This document shows positions 36,821-46,056 of a DNA stretch of 64,000 bases, piece by piece (positions within the stretch are counted from its first letter, which is position 1; every line of letters starts with the position of its first letter). The DNA comes from Schaedlerella arabinosiphila (GTDB lineage Bacteria > Bacillota > Clostridia > Lachnospirales > Lachnospiraceae): assembly GCF_003885045.1 (NCBI RefSeq), contig NZ_RHJS01000002.1, positions 1,860,001 through 1,924,000 of the forward strand, read 5' to 3'. The notes under the pieces were generated by a model. It did not search any database. It was not told where the DNA came from and worked only from the letters and a program-made list of their open reading frames with translations. Made by a program: the position numbers and the translations under genes.

Positions 36821-37619
36821 CTATGCCCGGAATTTTTCCAACGTCTGGATCAGATAATCCACAAATCCCGCTTTTTCCACATCTTTGCCGGCCAGGATAT
36901 CCACGGTGCCGATTTCCCTGCCGTCTAACAGATAGGCCACACAGCCCGCGGGATCCCCTTTTTTCACAGGCGCCGTGATCTCCTCTTCCATCCGGTATTC
37001 TTTTGTGATGGCTGACAAATCCGACCCGCTTGTATCCAGCCAGGTGAAGGTCCCGCCGTATTCACAGGGGACGGACTCCGAAGCCCCTCCTCTCACCGGG
37101 ATCTCTCCCAGCGGCTTTAAGTCTTCATCCCGATAGATCTGGCATTTGCCGAATCCGTGGTTCAAAAGTGTGGTGGCGTCCTTGAACCTTGCCTTGGAAT
37201 CCTCCGCCGCCATAATCACCGCGATCAGCTCCACGTCTCCTTTTTTGGCCGTGGCAGATACACAGAATTTGGCAAGCCCAGTAGATCCTGTTTTCAGGCC
37301 CGTGGTATACTCATACTGGCGGACCAGCTTATTCGTGTTGGTGAGCCCAAATTCGCTGCTGCCCTTCCTGGTGGTATGGGTGATATTTTCCATCCAGATC
37401 ATGCAGTAATCATGGATCTGGGGATATTTTGTAATCAGCTCCCTGGACATCAGCGCGATATCCCGGGCGGTCGTCACATGCCCGTCGATGTCCAGGCCGT
37501 TGCAGTTGACGAAATTCGTGTTTTTCATCCCCAGCCCTTTGGCCCGCTCGTTCATCTGTCGGACGAACTCCTCCTCGCTTCCGGCTATGTATTCCGACAT
37601 GGCCACACAGGCGTCGTTT
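36821..37619 (-). pseudogene. 3' part of a split D,D-carboxypeptidase gene (dacF-like)
   Basis: Encodes the second half of an S11 carboxypeptidase, starting within the SxN region (NDACVAMSEYIAGS) and containing KTG in LKTGSTGLAKF plus the C-terminal beta domain. There is no start codon, signal peptide or SxxK here. The missing 5' part is at 42202-42790 with a 14-bp overlap (CACAGGCGTCGTTT). Joining the two at that core gives an uninterrupted 457-codon gene. So this is a gene interrupted by a mobile element, not simple decay. Confidence 0.92.
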
Positions 37620-37630
37620 CAAAATAGCAG
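37606..37630. other. attL of the dacF element
   Basis: The core CACAGGCGTCGTTT is followed by the element arm ending AAAATAGCAG. To the left lies dacF coding sequence. Confidence 0.85.
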
Positions 37631-37656
37631 AAAAAAAAGAGGCTTTGCGGCCTCTT
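37631..37656 (-). terminator. Terminator of the AAA-ATPase/nuclease gene
   Basis: Minus-strand stem AAGAGGC/GCCTCTT followed by eight T, just after the gene stop and next to attL. Confidence 0.8.
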
Positions 37657-37675
37657 CCTTTTCCCTGCAATCCCG

Positions 37676-39259
37676 TCACGGGCAGGGCTTTCTTACCTTT
37701 TCTATGATGCAGCTATGGGGCTTATTCTTATGATCCCTGGTATAGTTGATCCCCACCAGCAGGATTTCCCCGGAATATCCCTCCAGAGCCCTGGTATACT
37801 GCCGGTCTTTGATCTGCTGTATGGCTGCCCCCGGAGTCTTGTCATATTTTAATTCCACCACAATCGCAGGCTTGTTCACAGACGGCAGCGGCAGGAATAC
37901 CACATCCGCGAATCCCCGCCCGGAAGGCAGTTCCCGGATGAGTCTGTATTCCTTTCTGGCGCTGTAATAGGCAAGCCCGATGGCGCATCCAAGTGAATCC
38001 TCATTGTTGTAAGCCAGTATGGAAGCAGCCTCCATGTGCGCCCTGTCCAGTCCCCTGGCAACGGCCTCCTCATTTCCATGGAGCGTATCCACAAGAAGCT
38101 GTTCCGATGCCTTAAGGACACGCATCACCTCCGGCCAGCCGCTCACACTCATGGCATTCTCAAACTCCCCGATAATCTCTTTATTGGGGATAAAGGCCTC
38201 CTCCGTCTCCGGATCGTACCCCAGATATCCCAGATGGATCAGCAGTGTAAGGACGTCATCCTTTGTCTGAAAATTGCACATATCATTCTGGAAACTCCAT
38301 GTGTGGATCTTCACACGCCGTCCGCCGAGCATCTCCACAATCGCGGCCTTCAGCCCGTCAAAATCCATGTCCATATAAAGCTTTAACGCCTCATAGGTCT
38401 CCGTAGAGGTCCAGTAATTGGACAGCACCCGATTTCTCACAGCCGCCACGACAGACCGTGGATTATAGATATGCCTGAATTTTCTGAGGCTGTATCCGTC
38501 ATACCAGTTGCTGACCTGGTCAAAATCCATATCATACCGGACGCACAGCTCCTTTACCTCGTCTTCCGTAAAACCGGTATATTCTTCAAAAACAAACTGC
38601 TCTGTCATGGAGTATTCCCAAAACATATTTAATGCTGAATGCTGTCCGTATTTTTTCACCGGAAGAATCCCTGTCATGTAGGCAAGCGCAACGTAGGGCT
38701 GATCTTTCAGAAGGTTTCTCAGAAAATCCAGATACTGCTTCTGCAGCCCCTCTGACTCCTGCCTTTCACGCATCACACAGTCCCACTCGTCGATCAGGAA
38801 GATGAACGGCTTCCCTGTTTTCGCATATATTTTCCGCAATGCAGGAGCCAGCCTTACTTCCCGCCCGTTCAATACATCCCCGTATGCCTCGGACAGTTCT
38901 TCCATCAGCTCCTGTTCCAGGTATTTTGTTGTCTCCCCGGACTCCCCCTCAATGAGGAATTGCTGCATATTCAGAAAGATCACGTCATATTGATTCAGAT
39001 ATTCCTGAAATGTCTCATTCTTTTCGATCTTAAGCCCTTTAAACAAAGCGGCGGAGTCACAGCCCCGGCTGTAATAAGCGGCCAGCATCTTGAGTGCCAT
39101 CGACTTGCCAAAACGCCTGGGCCTGCTGACACATACAAATTTATCCTCCGTCCCCAGAAATCGATTCGTACACCCGATCAGCTCCGTCTTATCCACATAG
39201 ATTTCGGAACGGATGGATTCCAAAAAGCCCGTATTTCCCGGATTCACGTAAATTCCCAC
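37676..39259 (-). CDS. AAA-ATPase-like / PD-(D/E)XK nuclease-domain protein
   Basis: About 527 residues. The N-terminal AAA-ATPase-like domain has IYVDKTELI and a P-loop-like SRPRRFGKSMALKML. Next come IDEWD and the C-terminal PD-(D/E)XK module with GRGFADVVFLP and VVELKYDKT. This is the AAA-ATPase_like plus PDDEXK_9 pattern common in gut anaerobes, of unproven function. The likely start is GTG at 39259 after GAGGTG. As cargo of the dacF element it might help mobility or defend the element. Confidence 0.8.
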   Translation of the reverse strand: MGIYVNPGNTGFLESIRSEIYVDKTELIGCTNRFLGTEDKFVCVSRPRRFGKSMALKMLAAYYSRGCDSAALFKGLKIEKNETFQEYLNQYDVIFLNMQQFLIEGESGETTKYLEQELMEELSEAYGDVLNGREVRLAPALRKIYAKTGKPFIFLIDEWDCVMRERQESEGLQKQYLDFLRNLLKDQPYVALAYMTGILPVKKYGQHSALNMFWEYSMTEQFVFEEYTGFTEDEVKELCVRYDMDFDQVSNWYDGYSLRKFRHIYNPRSVVAAVRNRVLSNYWTSTETYEALKLYMDMDFDGLKAAIVEMLGGRRVKIHTWSFQNDMCNFQTKDDVLTLLIHLGYLGYDPETEEAFIPNKEIIGEFENAMSVSGWPEVMRVLKASEQLLVDTLHGNEEAVARGLDRAHMEAASILAYNNEDSLGCAIGLAYYSARKEYRLIRELPSGRGFADVVFLPLPSVNKPAIVVELKYDKTPGAAIQQIKDRQYTRALEGYSGEILLVGINYTRDHKNKPHSCIIEKVRKPCP

Positions 39260-39355
39260 AGACCGCACCTCACTTTCCAAATCATCTCCACTTCCAATGG
39301 GAAACACAATCGTCTTTCCTTATGAAATACAGTTTACCACAGCCCCCGCCCGATA

Positions 39356-40972
39356 TCAAACAAAATCAGGACTTGTTCCCGTCCGGCAAACCAGCGGATT
39401 CTGAAATCTGTAGAAGATATTGATGGAACCGTCGCCGTTCACCTCGATCTTTTCAATCAATTCCAGAACCACCTCCCTGGTCAGCTCCTCTATATTGATA
39501 TAGTTTTTAAACTGCTCTGTCCATATCTGGTTTTCGGATTCCAGTTCCGCCTGTTCTTTGATCCGCATCTGCAGATGGTCCAGCTTCCCCTGAAGCTTGG
39601 AAATCTCCTCATCCAGTTCTTTCACATAGGCGCTGTATTCTGTTCTGGAAATGACCTCGTCCAGATAGTTCTGATAGGTCAGTTTTTTATATTTTGATTT
39701 CTGCCCCATTTCTTTTTCTACCTGGCGGATCTGCGCCCGGTAGTCCGCGCCCAGGCTGCCTGTATATTCTGCGGTGTCCAGTTCCCGGATGTCGTTTGGA
39801 GTGAGGATCTGCCGGGCTTCCTTTTTTATGGATTTCAGTACCGCGGCTTTTAGCTGCTCATAATTGACCCCATGGCCTGTACATGCCTGTTTCCCCTGCG
39901 TCTTATAGGTTTTGCAGCAATAACCGATGAATCCGTGTTTCCCCCGCCGGTCATACATCCGCACCATCGTGTGTTTGCAGTCCCCGCACACCAGGATGCC
40001 GGAAAATACCGAGTTTTCTTTCTGTTCATTCCTTACCGCTTTTGTGCGGATCTTCTGCCTTTCCTGCACCTGCGAAAAAAGCTGTGCATCTATGATGGGC
40101 TCATGCCGGTTTTCTACTTTGATCCATTTTTCTTTCGGCTGGGGGACATGCCGTTTGTCTTTGTAGGACAGATTGCTGTGCTTGTTCTGCACCACATGCC
40201 CCAAATAAACTTCATTGTTCAATATGGTATGTATCGTCTGATATGACCAGTTTCTGGTCGTCTCCAGTTCCCGGGAATTGTGATACCTAATACCCAGAAC
40301 CTCCCTTTTGTAGTGGCTTGGAATCAGGATTCCATCCTCCGTAAGAATCCTCCCGATCTTCGCTTTCCCATGCCCCTGCAGATACAAGCCGTAAATTCTT
40401 CTGACTACATTTGCCGCATACTCGTCTATGACCAGATGGTTGTGGTCCTTTGGGTCTTTGATATAGCCGTACGGGCAGGAGGAGCCTAAAAACTGTCCGG
40501 CCTTCATTTTTGCTCTGAACGCGCTGCGGATGTTGTTGGATAAATCCTCGCAGTACCATTCATTTACCAGCCCGTTGATCTGCCGTGATTTCTTGTTGCC
40601 CCTGTTGGCGGTATCCGCCCCGTCCACCACCCCGATAAACCGGATTCCCAGATTGATCAAATCATGGTGGAGGTATTTTTCGATATGCTCCATGTTCCGG
40701 GAAAACCTGGATTGTGACTTTGCAAGAATGATCTGAAATTTTCCCAGCCTGGCGTCCCTGAGCATCCGCTCAAAACCCGGCCGGGTATCAAACAGGCCGC
40801 TTTCATCGTCGTCGGAATATACTTCCCCAATCTCCAGGTTCCGCTCTAAGGCGTAATCTGTCAGCAGAAGCCTCTGGTTCTGGATGCTTGCGCTGTCATC
40901 CCCCTTCCTCAGCTTATCCTGATCCTCTTTCGATAAACGCAGATATAACGCCGCTTTCTTTTTTTCTTCCAT
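39356..40972 (-). CDS. Large serine recombinase (TndX/TnpX/CD1231-like)
   Basis: A 538-residue serine integrase. The catalytic domain starts AALYLRLSKEDQD and includes the conserved SQSRFSRN. The recombinase domain follows with GQFLGSSCPYGY and a zinc-ribbon pair (CGDCKHTM...CCKTYKTQGKQAC). A coiled-coil region follows (about 430-500). The likely start ATG at 40972 has a weak GGGG upstream; an open frame reaches 41197 but lacks family residues. It is the best candidate for inserting and excising the element between attL and attR. Clostridial skin elements use the same family. Confidence 0.92.
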   Translation of the reverse strand: MEEKKKAALYLRLSKEDQDKLRKGDDSASIQNQRLLLTDYALERNLEIGEVYSDDDESGLFDTRPGFERMLRDARLGKFQIILAKSQSRFSRNMEHIEKYLHHDLINLGIRFIGVVDGADTANRGNKKSRQINGLVNEWYCEDLSNNIRSAFRAKMKAGQFLGSSCPYGYIKDPKDHNHLVIDEYAANVVRRIYGLYLQGHGKAKIGRILTEDGILIPSHYKREVLGIRYHNSRELETTRNWSYQTIHTILNNEVYLGHVVQNKHSNLSYKDKRHVPQPKEKWIKVENRHEPIIDAQLFSQVQERQKIRTKAVRNEQKENSVFSGILVCGDCKHTMVRMYDRRGKHGFIGYCCKTYKTQGKQACTGHGVNYEQLKAAVLKSIKKEARQILTPNDIRELDTAEYTGSLGADYRAQIRQVEKEMGQKSKYKKLTYQNYLDEVISRTEYSAYVKELDEEISKLQGKLDHLQMRIKEQAELESENQIWTEQFKNYINIEELTREVVLELIEKIEVNGDGSINIFYRFQNPLVCRTGTSPDFV

Positions 40973-41426
40973 AATCCATCCCCATCCATTTTTTCTGTTA
41001 TGCGTTCCCAGAGCGGCAAAGGACGCGCCTTCACAGCCCTCCCGCAGCTCAGTTTGCCGTATGGGCCCTGATCGCCGACCGCATACAGTCAACCAGCTCT
41101 TTTGTGCCATAAAAAACATTTGCGACGGGGATGTGTGTTTCCTTTTGTTTCCCCATCTCTTCCCCTTCTTTTCGATTGCTGCTTTGCTTTTTTCCATCCA
41201 TTGATTTCTGCATAGGAACGAACCGCTTTTTTTGATATTCTATGCGTACAGCATCCTATATTATACGAACTTTCTTTCGTCTTAATGAGTAGAAATACCG
41301 ACCGGCTTGTGGTATAATGTATTGCATTGATGTACAAAGCAGGTCATCCATTTTCTGACGAAAATCGGTGCAAAATATAAGCTGTGAAACGCAGCAGAGG
41401 GAATACTCAGGAGGAGGTAGTCTGAT

Positions 41427-42125
41427 TTGAAACTATTTGATATACTCAGCAAAAAGGCAGAAAACGATGCAGCCGGAGAGCACAGGAGACGACACGACAC
41501 AAGGGAACTTGAAATTTATTCCGGTATGCGCGTATTGGTGGAGCATCCGGACGGAACGCTGCTTTTTATTGCGAAACTGCAGAATCTGCAGAGCCAAACA
41601 GCAGAACTGCTCCAGTATTCTGAAATGGAAGTTTTTCAGGAGACGGATACTCAAATGTATCTGAACACCGCTCCTGCTCCCGTAAAAATCCGTGGTTACA
41701 ACGAGAACAAAAGAACCGCCGTTTTTATGGAGGGAATGATGATCCCCAGGCAGAACCATGTATGGCAGCTTGAACATCTGAACGTTACTGCAATTGAAAA
41801 TGAGCGTTCTGATCCGCGCCTGGATCTGGATATAGATGCAGCGATTATGGTTTCCAATGAAGCCGGTGCCGAAGAGACGGCCTGCAGGCTTTTGAATATC
41901 AGCGTCGGCGGTGCCTGTATTGCCCTGGATCATCGCTATTACAAGGGGGATCAGTTCTTTTTAAAGGCAGATCTGTTTGGGGACAGGCGGATCTTTATTG
42001 TGTATTGTGAGGTGCTGCGTGTGATACAGACCGGAACGTCCCGGTTTGAATACGGCTGTCAGTTTCTCAAATTGGAGGATGCTGATCAGGAACAGATTCG
42101 CCGATTGATTGCACAGGCGGGTTGA
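41427..42125 (+). CDS. PilZ-domain protein (putative c-di-GMP receptor)
   Basis: A 232-residue protein. It has an N-terminal YcgR-like beta domain (about 25-120) and a PilZ domain with RSDPR (RxxxR) and NISVGG (the [D/N]xSxxG motif), so it probably binds cyclic di-GMP. The start is TTG at 41427 with GGAGG eight bases upstream. It lies inside the element on the strand opposite the recombinase. Why a recombinase element would carry a second-messenger receptor is unclear. Confidence 0.85.
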   Translation: MKLFDILSKKAENDAAGEHRRRHDTRELEIYSGMRVLVEHPDGTLLFIAKLQNLQSQTAELLQYSEMEVFQETDTQMYLNTAPAPVKIRGYNENKRTAVFMEGMMIPRQNHVWQLEHLNVTAIENERSDPRLDLDIDAAIMVSNEAGAEETACRLLNISVGGACIALDHRYYKGDQFFLKADLFGDRRIFIVYCEVLRVIQTGTSRFEYGCQFLKLEDADQEQIRRLIAQAG

Positions 42126-42182
42126 TACTTCCATGCCGCTCTGACGGTACCAGACAACCCTGCTTCCTCTTTTCCCGGCGGT

Positions 42183-42215
42183 CTGCTATTTTTAAACGCC
42201 GCACAGGCGTCGTTT
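42183..42215. other. attR of the dacF element
   Basis: Element arm CTGCTATTTTTAAACG, spacer, then the core CACAGGCGTCGTTT leading into dacF coding sequence on the right. Confidence 0.85.
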
Positions 42216-42790
42216 GCGCTTGCCACGGAAATACACTTGAGCATGGTATCCACAGTCTGCGTCTCCCCCGGCTCCAGAAACACCTGGGAGCCGCCCATGG
42301 AAGCCGCATACTCCGAGACCGTCACCTCGTCCTCCAGCTTGATCTTTCCGCTCTCCAGCGCGTCAAAGATCAGAAGCATGGTCATTACCTTCGTCACGCT
42401 TGCCGGGGGACGCGGGGTATCCGCATCCTTTTCGCAGATCACGGTTCCCGTGGACGCTTCCATCAGGATTGCCGACGGAGCGCTGACCTGCGGGCCTGCC
42501 GTGCTGCTCTCTTCCGCGTCTGCCTCCGCATTTGTCTGTGCCCCCGCTTCTGCTTCCTGTTCCGCGTCTTTGCTTCCGGCTTTCTCCTCTTCTTCCTGGC
42601 CTGCATGACCGGCCGCCGTTTCCTCCGCTGGGTTCTGCTCTTTGCTGACAGCTTCCGTCTCCTCCTGTAGAATATGTACATTCTGTGCGTACACGCCCAT
42701 ACTTCCGCTGTTTTGTCTCGAAATCAAATGCCCTGCACTGTCTCCTGTCACTGTCAGCAAACTCAAAAGTACTGCCAGAAATGCCTTCAT
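42202..42790 (-). pseudogene. 5' part of a split D,D-carboxypeptidase gene (dacF-like)
   Basis: Holds the start (ATG 42790 after GGAGGG), a signal peptide (KAFLAVLLSLLTVTG), an acidic Glu/Ala-rich linker (about residues 40-95) and the catalytic SxxK (ASVTKVMTM), and stops at the SxN site (SVASANDAC). The frame then reads into the element to a stop at 42086. The rest lies at 36821-37619. Unless the element excises, no working enzyme can be made. Confidence 0.92.
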
Positions 42791-42942
42791 AAAAAAGCTC
42801 CCTCCGCTAAATCGTCTATTAGCAATATAGTATCCGGGAATGCATTTTAGAACAGTTTCATAATCTGTATTTTCTATATAATTCTGTGTTTATAAAAAAA
42901 TTTTGATGTAAATTGACAATCTGACAAATATCAGAAAGCAGA

Positions 42943-43086
42943 GATACAGTTCACGGCCTGGCCGCGAACTGTAACGGCATCCAGCCCATTGAAAAGTCGC
43001 CTGACGGCGAGGGGCTGGATGCACGCAACCGCTATTTTACTGGCCGGATGCCTTGCAGCAGAGTGCAAGGCACCGTGAACAGTAAC
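42943..43086. mobile_element. Second full MITE-like repeat
   Basis: A 144-bp element in inverse orientation to that at 27290-27486, sharing its end hairpin and the CCAGCCCATTGAAAAGTCGCC module. An 11-bp direct repeat GCAGAGATACA flanks it (42938-42948 and 43090-43100), overlapping the left end by six bases. It lies just upstream of the split dacF. Confidence 0.7.
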
Positions 43087-43271
43087 CAGGCAGAGATACA
43101 AATCACCTATATCCTATGGCAAAGCTATGCGGAGTGTCAAATTTATGGTATGATAATAAAGCAGAATATTTTGAAGCACGCTGTGAAGAATAAAAAGCCT
43201 GTTTCATATTTGAGGAAAAGAATATACAACCAAGCAGCAACAAATTACATATCTGATGGAGGAAACGCAAA

Positions 43272-43724
43272 ATGAAAACAATTTGTGGAATTGATTGCAG
43301 CGGATGCGGCTTTAGAGACAACTGTAAAGGATGTGCAGAAACAAACGGACGCCCTTTTGGCGGTGATTGTATTGCTGCCGAGTGTTACAAATCAGGCGGC
43401 GAAAGCTGCTTTATTGCATACAAAAAGCGCTTAATCGAAGAGTTCAATGCTCTTGGAATTTCGGATATGCCCACGATAACTGCTCTCTCTCAGCTAAACG
43501 GTGCGTATGTTAATTTGGAATATACTCTTCCTAACGGAGAAAAAATGAAACTGCTTGATGATTCAAAAATATATCTCGGTTATCAAGTCGAAAAAGCAAA
43601 CAGTGATCGGTGCTATGGACTTGTTGCAGATAACGACTATTTACTTGTATGTGAATATGGATGCAATGGCGCAGAGCCTGAGATCATTGTGTACAAAAAG
43701 AGAGAATCCAATTCCTGTTTGTAG
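43272..43724 (+). CDS. DUF3795-like cysteine-rich protein
   Basis: A 150-residue protein that starts CGIDCSGCGFRDNCKGC, a Cys-rich probable metal site typical of DUF3795 proteins. GGAGG precedes the ATG. Base content is lower in GC than the backbone. Function unknown; it could bind zinc or an iron-sulfur centre. Confidence 0.7.
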   Translation: MKTICGIDCSGCGFRDNCKGCAETNGRPFGGDCIAAECYKSGGESCFIAYKKRLIEEFNALGISDMPTITALSQLNGAYVNLEYTLPNGEKMKLLDDSKIYLGYQVEKANSDRCYGLVADNDYLLVCEYGCNGAEPEIIVYKKRESNSCL

Positions 43725-44091
43725 AATTGTAACTGCGTAAAAAATTCCATATCGCTGCATGCCGACAATGCATCCAAGGAGTAGTTAGAGCCTTGATAAG
43801 ACAAAGACAGCAAAAAGGAATTAATTTGGAAATTTTATACCTTATGAAAAGGGCTGCCGCTTTTCATAAGATTATGTACCTTGTGCAAATGCTCATGTAT
43901 GGTAAAGAAGCAAGTAACCGAAAACAAGCGATAGACCGCCAGCACCACACAATGCCGACTACTACGGAATCCCTCTCATTCCTCATATCAAAGAGTATAA
44001 ATTTTAAAATTTGGTACCAAAATAGCATTTTTTATTAAGACACATATATTTAAACTTGCTATAATAGATAAGAGCGCAAGGAGGATATATG
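43725..44091. other. Intergenic remnant with an 11-bp hairpin
   Basis: No supported gene. CTTATGAAAAG (43841-43851) and CTTTTCATAAG (43860-43870) form a perfect stem with an 8-base loop but no T run. An 81-codon open frame here has no family look. The stretch is probably mobile-element debris. Confidence 0.5.
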
Positions 44092-44508
44092 ATGAAAGGC
44101 CAAAAAGAAGTTGTAAAAAAAGTCATAGATTATATCGAGAAGAATTTAGAGAAAAAAATCAACTTAGATAATATATCAAAAAATATTGGTTATTCCAAAT
44201 TCTATCTTAATCGCATTTTTACAGAGCATACAGGAATTACCATATATAAATATTTACAAAACCGTAGGCTCACTGTTGCTGCTGAAAAGCTGGTAAAAAC
44301 AGATAAGCCAATAATGCAAATTACGTATGAAGCCGGATATGATACACAACAATCATTTTCATTTGCCTTTAAACAAATATATTTATATCCACCTAAAATT
44401 TATAGGGATATGGGAATCTTTATGCCGAAACAAAACCGAATTTCTTTGTGCTGTTCTTATATCTCTAGTTACAGGTTTTACCAACATATTAAGGAGATTG
44501 CTGCATGA
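44092..44508 (+). CDS. Short AraC-family regulator
   Basis: About 138 residues, consisting of little more than the AraC double helix-turn-helix ([19 protein letters not shown] and [18 protein letters not shown]). There is no sensor domain. AAGGAGG precedes two adjacent ATGs (44089, 44092). Its stop overlaps the clpP start by four bases (ATGA), so the two are co-translated. Confidence 0.85.
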   Translation: MKGQKEVVKKVIDYIEKNLEKKINLDNISKNIGYSKFYLNRIFTEHTGITIYKYLQNRRLTVAAEKLVKTDKPIMQITYEAGYDTQQSFSFAFKQIYLYPPKIYRDMGIFMPKQNRISLCCSYISSYRFYQHIKEIAA

Positions 44509-45095
44509 GTACAATACCTTATGTTATTGAACAAACAAGCCGTGGAGAAAGAAGTTACGATATTTTCTCACGGTTACTATCCGACAGAATTGTATTTTTG
44601 GGGGAAGAAGTAAGCGATATGTCAGCGAGTCTGATTATTGCTCAAATGTTGTTTTTAGAAGCACAAGACCCCGAAAAAGATATACAGTTATATGTAAACA
44701 GTCCCGGAGGTTCTGTATCAGCTGGTTTTGCTATTTATGATACAATGCAATATATAAAATGTGATGTTTCAACTATTTGTATTGGTCTTGCCGCCAGCTT
44801 TGGAGCTTTTTTATTAGCTGGTGGAACGAAAGGAAAACGTATCGCTTTGCCAAACGCAGAAATAATGATACACCAGCCGGCAATTCATGGAAATGGTATT
44901 CAAGGACAGGCAACAGATATAAAAATAACATCCGACCATATACAAAAAAGCAAAGAACGCCTAAACTCTATTTTAGCAGGGAATACTGGAAAAAGCATTG
45001 AGGAAATTGCCCTTGCAACAGAACGTGATAATTATATGTCAGCAACAGAGGCAATGGATTTTGGGTTAATTGATAAAATTATAGATGGGCGTTGA
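44505..45095 (+). CDS. clpP: ClpP-family protease, accessory paralogue
   Basis: A 196-residue ClpP with an intact triad: Ser in [11 protein letters not shown], His in MIHQPAIHG and Asp in [11 protein letters not shown]. Full length. It degrades proteins in the cytoplasm with a Clp ATPase, none of which is nearby. AT-rich and set in mobile debris, it is probably a transferred second copy. Coupled to the AraC-type gene upstream. Confidence 0.9.
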   Translation: MSTIPYVIEQTSRGERSYDIFSRLLSDRIVFLGEEVSDMSASLIIAQMLFLEAQDPEKDIQLYVNSPGGSVSAGFAIYDTMQYIKCDVSTICIGLAASFGAFLLAGGTKGKRIALPNAEIMIHQPAIHGNGIQGQATDIKITSDHIQKSKERLNSILAGNTGKSIEEIALATERDNYMSATEAMDFGLIDKIIDGR

Positions 45096-45263
45096 AATCA
45101 GACAGTTATCCTCACCAACGGGGAGCTTGCCGCCGCCCTGTTATCCCTGCCGGAGAGAAACTGGGAAATCATATTCCTTTATTTTTTCGGCGATTATACA
45201 CAACAGGAAATAGGGAAAATGGAGGTGCTTTCACATGGGGAATCCGAACCTTTTGCCTTATGA
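45096..45263 (+). pseudogene. Fragment of a Tn916-type sigma-70-like factor
   Basis: An open frame without a start reads VILTNGELAAALLSLPERN and YFFGDYTQQEIGKM, the region-4 part of the sigma-like protein found in Tn916-like elements. It begins straight after the clpP stop and lacks its 5' part and normal C-terminus. Confidence 0.7.
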
Positions 45264-45447
45264 AACGATTGTCCGGGCGACTGGTGGCGAGCCAGAAGCC
45301 GTGGACGAGGTTTTACGGCATTACAGCAAGCGCATCCGAATCACTGCCATTGAAAACGGGCATATCGACAGGGATACCGAGGACAGCATAAAATCCCGGC
45401 TTGTTGCTGCGCTATTCAAGTTCCGGTTTGATGAAACGGATATATAG
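45235..45447 (+). CDS. Small helix-turn-helix protein of conjugative transposons
   Basis: A 70-residue protein (LLPYETIVRATGGEPEAVDE) of the HTH_16 type, which follows the sigma-like gene in Tn916 relatives. GGAGG lies ten bases before the ATG. Probably a relic, but its frame is whole. Confidence 0.75.
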   Translation: MGNPNLLPYETIVRATGGEPEAVDEVLRHYSKRIRITAIENGHIDRDTEDSIKSRLVAALFKFRFDETDI

Positions 45448-45483
45448 CAAACAACAAAAATAAATTTATTGGAGATTGACATT

Positions 45484-45951
45484 ATGCGAATTGCTTTATA
45501 TTATTTAATACAATGTACTTGGGGTGTCGTACAATCCACATTGGGTGTGATTTATTTTATATTCTATTTCTCAGAAAGACATTATTTTTATCATGGTGCA
45601 GTTGTAACCGAGTGGAACGCGAAGTCAAGCGTTTCTTTGGGAATGTTTGTGTTTGTAACAAAAGAACCATATTTTTATGATAAGCTGAAAAATGAATATA
45701 CAATAGAGGAACTTTCTCAACGACTTCTTGTGCATGAATATGGTCACACTATACAGTCACTTATTTTAGGTCCATTATATCTAATCATAATAGGAATACC
45801 ATCAACATTGTGGGGATTTTTGCCTTGTTGCAATATAAAACGGAAGGCAAAAAGTATATCCTATTTTTCTTTTTTTACAGAAAAATGGGCGAATTTTTTG
45901 GGCGAACAGGTGACAGGTCAAAAATCAATGGAGAACTTAGTTATAAACTGA
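45484..45951 (+). CDS. Small membrane protein with an HEYGH metalloprotease-like motif
   Basis: A 155-residue protein with about three hydrophobic segments (near 5-27, 97-115 and a weaker one). HEYGHTIQS at about residue 88 matches the zinc HExxH motif. GGAG lies nine bases before the ATG. I do not recognise the family; a membrane zinc protease is possible. It lies as cargo within Tn916-type debris. Confidence 0.65.
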   Translation: MRIALYYLIQCTWGVVQSTLGVIYFIFYFSERHYFYHGAVVTEWNAKSSVSLGMFVFVTKEPYFYDKLKNEYTIEELSQRLLVHEYGHTIQSLILGPLYLIIIGIPSTLWGFLPCCNIKRKAKSISYFSFFTEKWANFLGEQVTGQKSMENLVIN

Positions 45952-46020
45952 TAAATTTATGTTTGTAGAATTTCCACTAGCAAAAAATTGAATAACTGCC
46001 ATACATACAACCGGCACACT

Positions 46021-46056
46021 GAAACAGGAAATCAAGAAAAGGTTTCCTGTTTTTTT
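46021..46056 (+). terminator. Rho-independent terminator
   Basis: Stem AAACAGGAAA/TTTCCTGTTT with an 11-base loop and a T run, between the membrane protein gene and the DnaC-like fragment. Confidence 0.8.

Larger units (their letters stand above)
37606..42215. mobile_element. 4.6-kb serine-recombinase element inside dacF
   Basis: The element is bounded by direct copies of the 14-bp core CACAGGCGTCGTTT (37606-37619 and 42202-42215). Just inside are inverted arms CGTTTCAAAATAGCAG (37615-37630) and CTGCTATTTTTAAACG (42183-42198). It carries three genes: an AAA-ATPase/nuclease-like protein, a large serine recombinase and a PilZ protein. Excision between the cores would leave an in-frame dacF and a circle with a 44-bp dyad attP. 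Length is 4596 bp with the core counted once. Confidence 0.9.

Noticed and set aside
39190-39199. Single TTATCCACA in the AAA-ATPase/nuclease gene
   Set aside because: One isolated match coding Val-Asp-Lys; not evidence for DnaA control.
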